The position numbers and the translations under genes were made by a program. A stretch of 64,000 nucleotides of DNA. It comes from Acanthopleuribacter pedis (lineage in GTDB: Bacteria > Acidobacteriota > Holophagae > Acanthopleuribacterales > Acanthopleuribacteraceae). Shown in pieces: positions 25,462-38,100 of this stretch. The notes under the pieces are model-generated. The model made no database searches. It was not told the DNA's origin and was given only the letters and a program-made list of their open reading frames with translations. Location: assembly GCF_017377855.1 (NCBI RefSeq), contig NZ_JAFREP010000014.1, positions 124,001-188,000 on the forward strand, written 5' to 3'. Position 1 is the stretch's first letter. Every line of letters starts with the position of its first letter.

Positions 25462-28400
25462 CCTTACCCGAACTGTCGATTCGGCGGCCCGTCACCGCCT
25501 CCGTGCTGTTGATTTCCATCTTCGTGCTCGGCTTGATTGCGCTGCAAAAACTGCCGTTGGCCTTTATGCCGGAGATGGAAGAGAAGCAGATTTTCGTCAT
25601 CGTGGATTATCCCAACGCCTCACCGGCCGCCGTTGAGCGGCTGATTGTGCGGCCGATTGAGGAAGCGATCAGTTCGGTCAACGGCGTGCGCCACATGTGG
25701 TCGGTGAGCGACAGCAACGGCGGTCGTGTCAGCCTGAACATGGATTTCGATACCGACATGCACCGGGTACGTACCGAAGTGTTGGAGCGGGTCGACCGCG
25801 TGCGTTCCGAGTTGCCGGACGACGTGGAGCGCATCCGCATCTCGCCCTCGTGGAACCCGCGCGAAACCGGCGAGACCATTATGGAAGCGCGGTTGTCTTC
25901 CGGGCGTGACCTCAGCACCGATTACGACCTGTTGGAACGCAAAATTATTCGCCCCTTGGAACGCATCCCGGGCGTGGCTTCCGTGTTGTTGGACGGCGTC
26001 AATCCCCGTGAGGTTAAGATCAACCTGCGGCTCAACGCGTTGAAGGCGCACCGGCTTGACGCCCGCATCGTATTGGACACCCTCAACAAAAACAACCTCG
26101 ACAAGTCGATTGGTGTCTTGCGCAAGGACGGTTCTCGTTTCACCTTGCGCACGCGCGGTTCCTTCGCCACCACCGAGGAAATCGCCCAATTGCCCATTGC
26201 CGGCACCAACCTGCGCATTCGCGACGTCGCCAACGTGACCTATGTCGAACCACCCCTGGAGTACGGCCGTTTGTTGGACGGCGAGTTCGCCGTCGGCATC
26301 AGCATCACCAAGGAATCCTCCGCCAACACCGTCGCCGTGTGCGACGCCATTCGCGCGCGGGTTGCCGAGATGGGCAATGACAGTGAGTTGGACGGCATTA
26401 ACTTCCTGGTGTGGGAAGACCAGGGCCGCGAGATCATGCGCACCTTGGAAGAACTCAAAAATACCGGTTTGGTGGGCGCCATTCTCGCAAGCCTGGTGTT
26501 GTTTTTGTTCCTGCGCCGGGTCGGAACCACCTTGGTCGGCGTGTTGTGTATTCCGTTTTCGCTGATTGTGGCCTGTTTCATTATTTGGGCGCAGGGTAAG
26601 TCGCTCAATACCATTTCCTTGTTGGGTTTGATCGTCGGTATCGGCATGTTGGTGGACAACGCCGTTGTGATTATGGAGAACATCGACCGGTACCAGCGCA
26701 AGGGCTACAACAGCCGCGTTGCCGCCCTGCTGGGCGCGCGTGAGGTGTCCGTGGCCGTTATTGCCGCCACCCTGACCTCCGTGATTGTGTTCTTGCCGCT
26801 GATGTTCTCGGCGCCTTCCGAGATGAACACCATCCTGCGCGAGTTGGCGTTTACCGTCGCCTTCACCCTGCTTGCCTCGTTGTTTATCAGCCAAACCTTG
26901 ATTCCACTCGCCACCGCTAAGTTCTTGAGATCCAAGGCCGAACCGCGAAAACCAGGATTTATTATGGTGCGGCTTGAGCGTTGGTACGCGAAAGCGCTGG
27001 GGTGGTCGTTGCGGCATCGCTGGACGGTACCGCTGGTCGGGTTGGCCGTGATCGGCTCCGCCTATTACCCTTATGAAAACGTCGAAATGAACCTGCAACC
27101 CAACAAATCGGAAATGTTCGTGGGCATGCGGTACCGCTTCAGCGAGAGTTTGTCGTTGATGCGCAAAAAAGAAATCATTATCGGCGTGGAAAACGAGTTG
27201 GCCAAGTACAAGGACAAGTACGAGGTGAAGTCGATTTACAGTTGGTACAGCGAGAATTGGTGCCTGACCCGACTGTACATGAAAGAAGAATTCACCCACG
27301 AAGAACACATCGCCATGGTGCGTCGCGAGTTGCCCGCGCTTCTGCCGGAAGTAGCCGGGGTGCGCATCGAGGTGCAGGACAACGCACCCTTTTGGCAGCG
27401 CAACCGCGGCAAACGAGTTGCTTTTGAATTACAAGGTCCCGACAGTGAGAAACTTGCTGAAATCGCGCGTGAGGCGCAGACCATTCTCGAAACCATTCCC
27501 GGTTTGCAGGATATTTACTCGACCGCCGAGGGTGGCAGCTTGGAGTTGCACACCGAGGTGGACCGCGAGCGGGCGCGGGCCTATGGGGTCGATTTGGCGC
27601 GGCCCGCCGAAACCGTTGAACTGACGTTCCGCGGCCGTCGTTTGCCGCGCTTCAAGGGACCGGACGGTGAAGTTGAGATGCGGCTGGTGCTGGAAGACCA
27701 AGCGTTCGACAGCATGGACCGGCTCAAGGATTTACCGATGCAGCGCGAGGGCGCCGCCTCGGTACCGCTCGAGAGTTTTGCCGAATTTGCCGTGCACAAG
27801 GGCCCGGACCGCATCCGTCGCAACAACAAAATAACCGGCATTTGGGTCGGCGCCAAATACAGTGAGGGCAAAAAAGAAGATTACCGCAAGGCGATTCGGG
27901 CCGAGTTTGAGGCCATGGATCTGCCCTACGGCTACCGCTGGGATTTCCAATCCTTCCGCCGCGAGGAGCGCGAGACCCAAACCGAAATGATGATTAATAT
28001 GGCGCTGGCGCTGTTCCTTATTTTTGGTGTGATGGCCGCTTTGTTTGAGTCGGTTTCCCAGGCGATCTCGTTGACGGTTGCGCTGCCCTTCGCCATTGCC
28101 GGTGCCCTCTGGGCCCTGTTGTTTTTCGATACCGGCTTTGACCAGCCGGCCTTGGTGGGCACCTTGCTGTTGCTGGGTGTGGTCGTGAACAATGGGATTG
28201 TTATGATCGAGCACATCAATAAATACAGGCGCGAGGGCTACCCGCGCGAAAAGGCGATGATCCGCGGTGGCCGCGAGCGTTTGCGCCCGATCCTGATGAC
28301 CGCCATGACCACGCTGATGTCGTTGATTCCGATTGCCGTCGAAAAACCGGCGCTTGCCGGGGTTTACTACTACTCCATGGCGTATGTGTTGATGGGTGGT

Positions 28401-28550
28401 TTGATGGTTTCCACCGTGTTGACCACCCTGTTCCTGCCCGCGACCGTGACCATCATTGAGGACATCATTGCCTGGATCGCTCGGCGTTTCCGTGCGCTGC
28501 GCGGTCGTTTGCGGTTCGGTGCAGGCCCCACCTTGTCCACCGATCCCTAG
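25458..28550 (+). CDS. RND-family efflux permease, subunit 2
   Basis: A 1030-residue second RND permease, starting at an ATG that overlaps the previous stop (ATGA). The N-terminus LPELSIRRPVTASVLLIS, TM4 motif GIGMLVDNAVVIMENIDRY and TM10-region VVNNGIVMIEHINKYRREG are family-typical. It is clearly diverged from subunit 1, so this is no recent duplication. An adaptor followed by two unlike RND subunits parallels MdtABC, where MdtB and MdtC form a mixed trimer; a heteromeric pump is therefore inferred. No TolC-type outer-membrane factor lies in the operon. A family A repeat begins one base after the stop codon. Confidence 0.93.
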   Translation: MTLPELSIRRPVTASVLLISIFVLGLIALQKLPLAFMPEMEEKQIFVIVDYPNASPAAVERLIVRPIEEAISSVNGVRHMWSVSDSNGGRVSLNMDFDTDMHRVRTEVLERVDRVRSELPDDVERIRISPSWNPRETGETIMEARLSSGRDLSTDYDLLERKIIRPLERIPGVASVLLDGVNPREVKINLRLNALKAHRLDARIVLDTLNKNNLDKSIGVLRKDGSRFTLRTRGSFATTEEIAQLPIAGTNLRIRDVANVTYVEPPLEYGRLLDGEFAVGISITKESSANTVAVCDAIRARVAEMGNDSELDGINFLVWEDQGREIMRTLEELKNTGLVGAILASLVLFLFLRRVGTTLVGVLCIPFSLIVACFIIWAQGKSLNTISLLGLIVGIGMLVDNAVVIMENIDRYQRKGYNSRVAALLGAREVSVAVIAATLTSVIVFLPLMFSAPSEMNTILRELAFTVAFTLLASLFISQTLIPLATAKFLRSKAEPRKPGFIMVRLERWYAKALGWSLRHRWTVPLVGLAVIGSAYYPYENVEMNLQPNKSEMFVGMRYRFSESLSLMRKKEIIIGVENELAKYKDKYEVKSIYSWYSENWCLTRLYMKEEFTHEEHIAMVRRELPALLPEVAGVRIEVQDNAPFWQRNRGKRVAFELQGPDSEKLAEIAREAQTILETIPGLQDIYSTAEGGSLELHTEVDRERARAYGVDLARPAETVELTFRGRRLPRFKGPDGEVEMRLVLEDQAFDSMDRLKDLPMQREGAASVPLESFAEFAVHKGPDRIRRNNKITGIWVGAKYSEGKKEDYRKAIRAEFEAMDLPYGYRWDFQSFRREERETQTEMMINMALALFLIFGVMAALFESVSQAISLTVALPFAIAGALWALLFFDTGFDQPALVGTLLLLGVVVNNGIVMIEHINKYRREGYPREKAMIRGGRERLRPILMTAMTTLMSLIPIAVEKPALAGVYYYSMAYVLMGGLMVSTVLTTLFLPATVTIIEDIIAWIARRFRALRGRLRFGAGPTLSTDP

Positions 28551-28757
28551 CCCGCAATTCTTACAACGATTCATCGCGAGAAGCCAAAAGCCTTGTGAGT
28601 TCGAAGATGACGACCAAGCGCAAGCGGAGCGGGGCCGACCCTTCGGCGTAGCAGCGCCGCGTCGCGTATTGCTCGACCGAGTGCAGCGGAAGGCCGCCTC
28701 CTCGTAATCGCATGGGTTACCCCGCGGCAGAATTCCTTGTGAGAAATACGGGCTAAT
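28551..28757 (+). repeat. Dispersed MITE-like element family A, long form (~207 bp)
   Basis: The element is alignable over its length with 56261-56494. Its ends are imperfect terminal inverted repeats: CCCGCAATTCTTACAACGAT at the left, and CCCGTATTTCTCACAAGGAA read inward from the right. The interior shares a CGCGAgAAGC...AGCCTTGTGAG palindrome, a GACGACCAAG/TACGACCAAG block, GGGGCCGACC...TCGGCGTAGCAGC, CTCGACCGAGT and CTCGTAATC-CATGG. It has no coding capacity. It sits directly against the RND stop codon. Confidence 0.85.
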
Positions 28758-29187
28758 CGCACACCTCAGGCGAACGGGTTTGTGCAAGCGTTTTGATTTA
28801 GTGTGATTTACGTCACTCGAGGTTATCTCGCATTGCACGGTGTCACCCACCCGCTTTCGTTGTAAGGTCCGGTTTTGGAATCCCTTTTTTGCCGATTTTT
28901 CTGCGTTCTCGAATCGGGTTTGAACGGCTTTTCCACCACCTTTTTGTAACCGATGTATTCTCTTGCTAGAAAACGCCTTAGGTAAATAAATCCGGTGTGT
29001 CGGCCGTGCCTATTCTCGGGTTTGGCTTTAGCTTATGAAACGGAAATCCGAAAAAAAGGTCATGCTGGAAATTAAACCGACCGGCCGATTCGATCCTTAA
29101 TGGGAGACGCGCGTGCTGCATGCGACGGCAGTCCGTGCGTTCACAGGGATCGCAACGGCGGCGGAATCGACACACGGATGGTCACCT
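28758..29187. other. Leader region before the giant secreted protein
   Basis: Beyond the family A element I see no gene. The stretch 28860-29100 is relatively AT-rich and should carry the promoter for the 11.5-kb gene, but no good -35/-10 pair stands out. An in-frame GTG at 29113 with GGGAGA upstream is an alternative translation start for that gene. Confidence 0.4.
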
Positions 29188-32100
29188 ATGCCGCGCTTCT
29201 CTCCTGCAGGTTGTACCCGCACTTTTAAACTACTTTTGCTCCTGGTTTGGATCAACTTGCCGCTTTGGGCGGCCGAGTTTCGGGTGGTAACCACCGATCC
29301 CCAGGGTTTTGGGTTCAACGATGCAACCGCGGCCGTGCCCGTCGGCGGCAATGACGGGGCCACCCTGGGGGAGCAGCGGTTGAACGCCGTTCAGCACGCC
29401 GCTGATATTTGGGGTAACCTGCTCGACAGCCAATACACCTTTACCATTGAAGTTTCCTTCGACGGGAGCCTCGCCTGTGATTCCAGCGTCGCCACCTTGG
29501 CCACCCCGGAACCCTTGCAGGCCATTTTGCGCAACAATGTGTGGCACACCGAGGCGTTGGCCAACGCCCTTGCCGGGGCCGACACCGATCCCACCACCAG
29601 CGGCGACGTGGAGCTGCGTTTTAACCTCAACCTCAACGGCGATGCCGGTTGTTTGGCCGGGGCGCGCTGGTACTTGGGCCTGGATCGCAACGCCGGCTCC
29701 GATATCGACATGGTCACCGTCGCCTTGCGTGAGATCGCCCATGGTTTGGGGTTCCACAGTTTTATTAACCGAAGCAATGCCCAGCTGCTTTCCGGGTTTC
29801 CCGATGTGTTTAGTTCGCTGGTGCTCGACAAAACCCTGAACCAAACCTTGACCCAAATGAACACCACCGCCCGTCAGGGTGCCATTGTGAACGATGGTAA
29901 TTTGGTGTTTACCGGGGCCAACACCGCGGCCGCCGCGGCCGGCTATACCGGTGGGGTGGACGAACAAAACCGTCCCGAAATTCACGCGCCCAATCCCGTG
30001 GACCTCGAACGTTCCCTCAGCCATTTCACCAACCGCTTGAATCCCGGTGACCTAATGGAGCCTGGCTACAATGGGCCCAACCATAGCCCGGGTTTGGCGC
30101 TGCAGGTGCTTTACGATTTGGGTTGGTCGCCACCCTTGGAGGCAGACTTATCCTTAGAAATCAGTTCCAGTCCCGGCTTGTTTGACGTGGGCCAAACCGC
30201 CGCCTTTGAACTGACCTTGCGCAATGGCGGACCGGGTGCCTTGGACGATGTCCAGGTTCAGGTGAACGTACCCGAGGGTTTTACCGTGCTTTCGGCTTTC
30301 CCGGGAACCGGTTCCTACACCATCCCGACCGGCTTGTGGCGGCTTTCCATGAATAATGGCGCGACCGTTGTGTTGACCCTCAACCTGCGCGCCGATGTGA
30401 GTGGTTACAGCGATTTCAATGCCGAGGTGACCACGTCTACCCGAACCGACCCCGATTCGACGCCCGGCAACGGGGTTGAAAGTGAAGATGACTATGTCGC
30501 GCGACAATTTACCGCCGTTCAAACCCTCCAAAACGGGCAACTGATTACCAACATCGCCGGCGACGAAAACGAATGGCGTTTGTTCCGTTTGGCCGTGCCG
30601 AGCAGCCAAGCCACCCTTCAGATTGAGACCTTCGGTGGTGGCGGCGATGCCGATTTGTACGTGCGCCCGGTGGATATTCCCACCTTGGATAGCTTTACCC
30701 AGCGTCCCGCCGTGGACGGCAACGATGAAGCCGTTCAAATGACCCAACCCGCCGGGGGCGATTGGTTCTTTGGGATGTATGGCAACCTCGATTACTTTAA
30801 CGCCAACATTTTTGCCACCTTCAACGAGTCGGGTCTGCGCGCCGAGGTAACCCGTGTTTCGAGCGTGGGCTGTCCCAATATTTTGGTCGAGGTGACGGTT
30901 TCCAACAATGACGGGACCCTCGGCGGTTTGACCGCCGGCCAATTTCAACTCAGTGAAGACGGTGGACCGCGTTTCGCACCCACCACCTTTGTTGAACGGG
31001 GTGGCGGTCGCTACGAATTGACCTATACCACCACCGGTCTCGACGCCGGCGATCACTTTCCCGCCGTGAGTGTCACCATTGACGGCGATACCGCCGCGGG
31101 GATTGGCGTGTTTAACAACTGCACGCCCCAGGGTGGTGCCGCCAACATTTGGATGGGTCGCGATTCCTTGGTGTTCCCCGATTCACCGGTGATTGTGCCG
31201 GTTCGCGTTCAAGCGATTGACCGCGATTACGATGTCAGTTCCTTTGAAATGGATTTGCGTTACGACACGAACTTCATGAGCTACGAGGGCATCGTGCTCG
31301 ACGGCACCGTGATTGCCGACTGGGATTTGGTGTTTGATAACGAACCCAGCGACGGGCAACTGCGTTTTAACGCCGCCAGCACGCGCGAATTCGTGATGGA
31401 CACCACCACCGACGACATCTTAATCGGCATGCTGTTCAACATTCCCGAGGGTTTGGGCGGCGGCGTCTGCTCCGAAATCGTGATCGAACGTTTTGTCTTT
31501 AACAACGAAAAACCCATCCCCGTTACCACCGATGGGCGTTTGTGTACCCCGAGCGGCGGTGGTGTCGGCGGCCAAGCCGACCTGAGCATGCGCAAGCTTG
31601 TCGATAACCCCATGCCCGTGGAAGGCGAAACCGTAAAATTCCAGCTTACCGTGTTTAACAACGGTCCCGATGCCACCTTTGGCGTCGAGGTTGAGGACCA
31701 ATTACCCGAGGGCGTGAACTTCGTTTCCAGTGAAGGCGACGGCAGCTACAACCCGACCACCGGGATTTGGACCGTGGGCACCATTTTTAGCGAGAGCCGC
31801 GCCAACCTGGATATTTTTGCGGCGATTCCCCTCGCCGGAACCTATACCAATACCGCCGAGGTGATTGCCTCAGCGTTTCTGGATCCCGACAGCACGCCTG
31901 ACAACGGCGATCCGGCAGAGGACGATATCGCCAGTGTCGTGGTGCAAGCCCAGATTCTCGGTTCCAACGATTTGAGCGTGACCCTTACCGCCGACAATAC
32001 CGGTCCCACCGTGGGTGACGACGTTTTGTTTCAAATGCGCGTTGACAATGCCGGCCCTAATGAGGCGATCAACACCACCATCGTCAACCGCCTCTTCAAC

Positions 32101-35100
32101 CAATCGCCCAGCGGGATGGCCTATGTCACCCATTTCGGGACCGGCGAATTTAACCCCTCTACCGGGGTTTGGGATCCCGGCACCATTCCCCCCGGCGAGT
32201 TTCGCCTGTTAAACCTGGTCATGACCCTGGAAACAACCGCTGCCGTGACCCAGGTGATCGAGGTGCTTGCCACCCATCGTCCCGATCCCGATTCCACGCC
32301 GGACAACCAAATTGCGACGGAGGACGACCAGGACGAGGTCACCATTCAAACGCCCGCCGCTGATTTGAGCCTGATCAAAACCGCCGACAAAGAACAGGCC
32401 GCGCCGGGTGAACTGGTCACCTTTTTGATCCGAGTCTTTAACGAGGGGCCGACCGATGCGTCCAACGTGGCCGCGGTGGATCTGTTGCCGCCCGGCCTTG
32501 AGTACGTGACCCATGTTTCCGCCGGCCCCTACCAACCGGAAAGCGGCGTGTGGAGCATCGACTGGCTGCACAGTGGTGGCTCGGCGACCTTGCAGTTGCA
32601 GGCGCGCAAAACCACCTTTGAACGCGTCACCAATGTGGCCGAGGTCATCACCCAAAACGAGTTGGATCCCGATTCCACGCCCAACAACCACATCCTCGAA
32701 GAAGACGACATGGATTCGGTGACCATCACCACCCCGATTTCCGATTTGAGCCTGAGCGCCGATGTCAACAATGAGGCGCCCCAGGTTGGCGACCGGGTTG
32801 ACGTGACTCTGACCATTCGCAATGACGGCCCCGATCCCAGTGTCAATGTGGCGATTGACGCGACCTTCAGCGCTTTTGACGTGACCGGGACCCAACGACT
32901 GGATGTGCCGCAGCTCTTCCCGGGCGAAACCGCGAATTTTGCCCTGAGTGGGAGGCGCGTGAGTTCGACCACCCTTGCGCCGACCTTTGTCGCCGAGATT
33001 TCGGCAAGTTCTTCCTTTGATCCCGATTCCACCCCGGCCAACGGCAACCCCAACGAGGACGACATCGTCGCCTACCGCTTTGGCAGCGCCGACCTTGCCC
33101 TGGCCTTCCGTGAGAGTTCCGTACCGACCACCGACGGACAGCGGGTTACCCTCAACTTGGATTTGACCCATGAAGCCGGTGACCCCACCACCGGGGTGCA
33201 AGTGCGGGTCATCAGCCCCGGTGATTTGCCCTACACCCGTTTCACCGGTGACGGGACTTTTGACGCTGCTACCGGTTTATGGGATATCGACAGCATCATT
33301 GAAGGGCAAACCCGCACCGCGACCTTCCAGTACACCGCTGTGGGCATTGCGCCCAAATCCGTCACTGCGGAAATCGTCGCCAGCCTGTTGCGCGATCCCG
33401 ATTCCTTGCCGGACAACAACAATCCCGGCGAGGACGACTGGACCACCGCGAGTGTGACCGCCTCGTGTAACGGCAACGCGCCCACTATTACCATTCTCAA
33501 CGGCGACGGGCCCGGCGAAGGTTTTAACGACACCACGCCGGTTACTCCTGTCGGCGGCAACCCGGGTACGACCTTGGGGCAACAACGCCTCAACGCCTTC
33601 CAATACGCCGCCGATATTTGGGCCGCCGGCTTGGATTCCACCGTGGATATCGTGATTGAGGCGCGTTTCGACAATTTGGCCTGCTCTTCCTCAAGCGGCA
33701 TCCTTGGTTCCGCCGGCCCCAAATCCGTCAGCCGCGATTTCCTCGGTGCACCGAAAAACAATACCTGGTACCCCGTCGCCTTGGCCAACCGCCTGTCGGG
33801 TAGCGACTTGAATGGTGGCCAGGCCGAGGTGTCGGCGACCTTTAACGCCGCCATCGACAACAACAACGCCTGTCTCGCCAATGTAAGTTGGTACTACGGC
33901 TTCGACCGCAACGGCGGCGCCAACATGGACTTTGTCACCGTGCTGTTGCACGAGTTGGGTCACGGTCTTGGTTTCCTGACCCTTGCCAACCAAAACGGCC
34001 AACGTTTCCTCGGCCGTGACGACGTGTACATGGATTTCCTAGAGGATGCGAGCAACGGCCTCGAATGGGATCAAATGACCGACGCGCAGCGGGCCGCCTC
34101 CGCGGTGAATACCGGCAACCTTCAGTGGAACGGCGAAACCGTGCGCACCGAGTCCAGCGGTTTAACCGGCGGCCGTGCCGGCAACGGCAATGTCGAAATG
34201 TTTGCGCCCAACCCCTACCAACAAGGTTCGTCGGTTAGCCACTTCAGTACCAGCTTGGCTCCCGATGAACTGATGGAACCCTTCTACACCGGTCCCAATC
34301 ACAATCCCGGTTTGGCTTTTAGTTTGTTGACCGATCTCGGCTGGACCTGTTCCTCCAGTCCCGACCAGTTCTCCGACCTCAACCTCAGCCTGGCCGTGGA
34401 TCCAACGGCGCCTGAGTTCGGGAATAATTTCAACCTGACCGTTTCGATTCGCAACAACGGGCCCGACGTCTCGGACGCCCAGCGGGTGAACATCAGCTGG
34501 CCCGCCGCCGCGCAATTCGTGACCGCCACCGGTGCCACCGGTTTTGACGAAACATCCCGCGTGTGGGAACTCGGCAGCTTGGCCTTGGGTGAAACCAAAT
34601 CGCTGGTGATCACCTTTAATCCCGTACAAACCGGTAACCTGCGTTTCGCCGCCGAGGTGGTTTCCGCCGCCAATACCGATCCCGATTCCACGCCGGGCAA
34701 TGGGGATGCCGCTGAGGACGACCAGGCCGTGTTGGATGTGGCCGTCAGCGGTGATCGGGTGGCCGATCTGTCCCTCGAGAAAACCGTTGACCGGGTCCAA
34801 GCCGACGTGGGTAGTAGCGTAACCTTTAACTTGACCCTGGTGAACGACGGACCCGACGCCGCCAACAGTGTCTCCGTACGTGATCAGCTTCCCGCCGGTT
34901 TGACCCTGATCTCCGCTTCTTCACTGAATTACGACCCCGGCACCGGCGTGTGGGATGTCGGCACCATGAATTCCGGTGCCATCGAGCAGTTGACCCTGGT
35001 GACCCGGGTCGACACCCAAGACGCCGTGGAAAATGTGGCTGAGGTGGCGAGTTCCAGCGCGGGCGATCCCGATTCCACGCCGGACAACGGGGTGGTTAGC

Positions 35101-38100
35101 GAGGACGATTGGTCCTCCGCGACCGTGAACCCCGGTGGTTTGTTGGCGGCCGACCTCTCCTTGACCATGGTCAGCCCCACCGTGAATCCCTCGACCGCCG
35201 ACGACATCGCGTTGGTGGTGGCGCTGCGCAATGACGGACCGCGCGACGCCGGCGGCATCTCCGTGCGGCTTCTGTTACCGCCGTTCCTCGAGTACGGGTT
35301 CGGTGACGGTGGTTATGATCCGGGTTCCGGCTTATGGACCGTTTCCAGTCTGGCCGCGGGTGGCGAGGCCGAACTGAACCTGACCTTGGTGTCAACCTCG
35401 GTTGGGACCGGTCAAATTACCGCGGATGTTGAAACCAGCAATATCAACGATCCCGACTCGGTTCCCGGCAACCTGAACCCCAATGAGGATGATTACGCCT
35501 TTGTTCGGGTCTCGATCAGCAGCGGCCCCGTGGGTTGTACCGATTGTCTGGGCATCGATATGATCGTGGAAGATCAAACAGGATTTGGCTTTAACGATGA
35601 AACACCGGTGGATCCTGTCGGCGGTAATAACGGAACCACCTTGGGTGAGCAACGACGCTTGGCCTTCCGGCATGCCGCGGCCTTGTTCTGCGAAAAATTC
35701 CAGAGTCCGATTCCGGTGCGGATCGCCGCCCGTTACTCCACCTTGACCTGTGATCAGGATGAGGCGCGACTGGCCGTGACGCGGGTGCTCAATTGGTCGA
35801 AGGATTTCCCCAATGCGCCGCTGGCCAATACCTGGTATCCCTCCGCATTGGCCGATGCGCTGAGTGGTGTGGAGCAAAACCCCGGCGATTTCGATGTTTC
35901 TATGGTTTTTAACAATCTTCCCGACGCGGCCTTTACCTCCGCCTTTTTGGAAGAGGGTTGTCAAAATCGTCAAATGAACTATGTGGTCGAGAACCGCGGC
36001 AACCGTGTCAAATACGAAGGCGCTTCCACCGGCTTGGGTGAAGACCGCACTTGGATGCGTGACACCTTCGAAATCGATGTAGAAGGTGCCGGGCTTTCCG
36101 TGGATGTGTCGCTCAAGGCGGGTCGCGGCGCGCGCACCGTGACCTTGGTCGGTGCCGGCGATTCCGTGATGGTTCCCAGTTTAGGGTTCCGCGTTAAGCT
36201 GGTTTCCATCAACGGAAATCGTTATGTGTTCTGGGTAACCTCGGAATGTAACTTCAAAGCCTTGAGCAATGTGGAGTTTAATTTCGGTTCGGGTTCCAAT
36301 GTGACGGCCCCTAGCCAAAATACCTCGGTTCTTCGGCTCGAATGCGACGGGCGCTGGTCACCTGAGTGCAGTGATGACGAGCCTGGTGACGGCGGCGACG
36401 GTGGAACCGGGACGGACGGCGGTGACGGCGGCACGGGAACCGACGGTGGCACGGGTACGGACGGCGGTGACGGCGGCACGGGAACCGATGGCGGCGACGG
36501 CGGCACGGGAACCGACGGCGGTGACGGCGGCACGGGAACCGACGGTGGCGACGGCGGCACGGGAACCGACGGTGGCGACGGTGGAACCGGCACCGACGGC
36601 GGCGATGGCGGTGATGGTGGCGACGGCGGCGAAGTCGTTGATCCTTCGGCTTGTCTGTCGGGTGCGCGTTTCTACTACGGCCTCGACGGCCAAGCCGGCG
36701 GCGACGTGGACTTTGTGACCGTGGTCCTGCGCGAGTTAATTCGCGGCCTTGGTCTCAGCACCCCGGTTGATTTAAATCCCGGCACGACCTCTCCCGGCGT
36801 CCAGTTGCAAGATACAACCGACGTCTTCTCTTCCTTCCTGCGGGACGGCAGTACCACCTTGGATTGGCCCGACATGACCGATCAGCAACGCTTCGATTCC
36901 GCGCGTGATGTGGACGACCTGTTCTGGACCGGCATGATGGCGACCACCGCCGCGGAAGGCCTGCTGAATGCTACCAACGGCGATGGGTTGCTGCGTATGT
37001 TTGCCAGTGATCCGATTCTGGTTGATCGCACCGTGGTCAGCCTGCATCCCGACATCACACCGCGACAGTTGATGTTGCCCTACTACCAAGGCGCCAATCA
37101 TCGACTGGGCTTGGCCGAGTGGATGTTGCGTGACCTGGGTTGGCCGGCAAGGGGTTGTATTGACCTTAACCTGACCATGAGTGTGGTGAACCCGGATCCC
37201 CAGAGTTCGGAGCGGGCGACCTTCACCTACAGCTTGACCAACGAGGGACAGCATGCCGCCTCGGGTGTTCAGGTTCAGGTTTATCCCGATAGCGGTCTTA
37301 CCCTGTTTGCCATTGTCGGCAATGGTGATTATGACCGCGACAACGCGCTGTGGCGCATCGGTGATGTGGATCCTGGTCAGACCGTGGAACTGGTGCTGAC
37401 CTTTACCAAGGGGACCGGTGGTAAGTTGATGCGGGCCGAGGTGGCCACCGCCAATGAGCCGGATGTGGATTCGGTTCCCTCCAACCTCAATCCCCGTGAG
37501 GACGATTACGCGCAAATCTCGATTGACAGCATTGATCTGAATCTGAGCAAAACCGCGTCGGCCTTAACCGTGGAACAGGATCAGTTGGTGACCTTTACCC
37601 TGGAACTCAACAACGAGGGTTTCGACCCCGCCACCAACGTGGTGGTCGGTGAGCAACTCCCGGCCGGTTTGGCCTACGTGGCCCACGAGGGTGAAGGTCG
37701 CTTCGACGTGGCAACCGGTTTGTGGTCGATTCCCACCGTTGCCGCCGGCGAGACCACCACCCTTTCCCTGATTACGCGGGCGACCGCCTTGGGGAATTGG
37801 ACCAATCGGGTAGAGGTGCTTGCCGCCGATCAGCCGGATGTTGATTCGACGCCGGACAATGGCAACGCCGCTGAAGACGATGACGCCCAAGCAACCGTGA
37901 GCGTGGTTGAACCGCCGCCACCTGGACCGACCACCCTCACCGTGTTCGGTGTCCAGTTGGTGACCTGTCCCACCATGCGTGTCAAGTTGCGTGTAGAGCG
38001 CGACGGGGAGGGCCTGTGCTGCCTCACCCAACAACAGTTCAGCCTGAGCGAGGACGGTCGTCCCGTGGCCTTTACCCTGATTAACGGTGATCGGCCAGGG

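Noticed and set aside
25620..27308. A 562-residue frame antisense to the second RND permease
   Set aside because: Same antisense signature; the permease is intact on the other strand.
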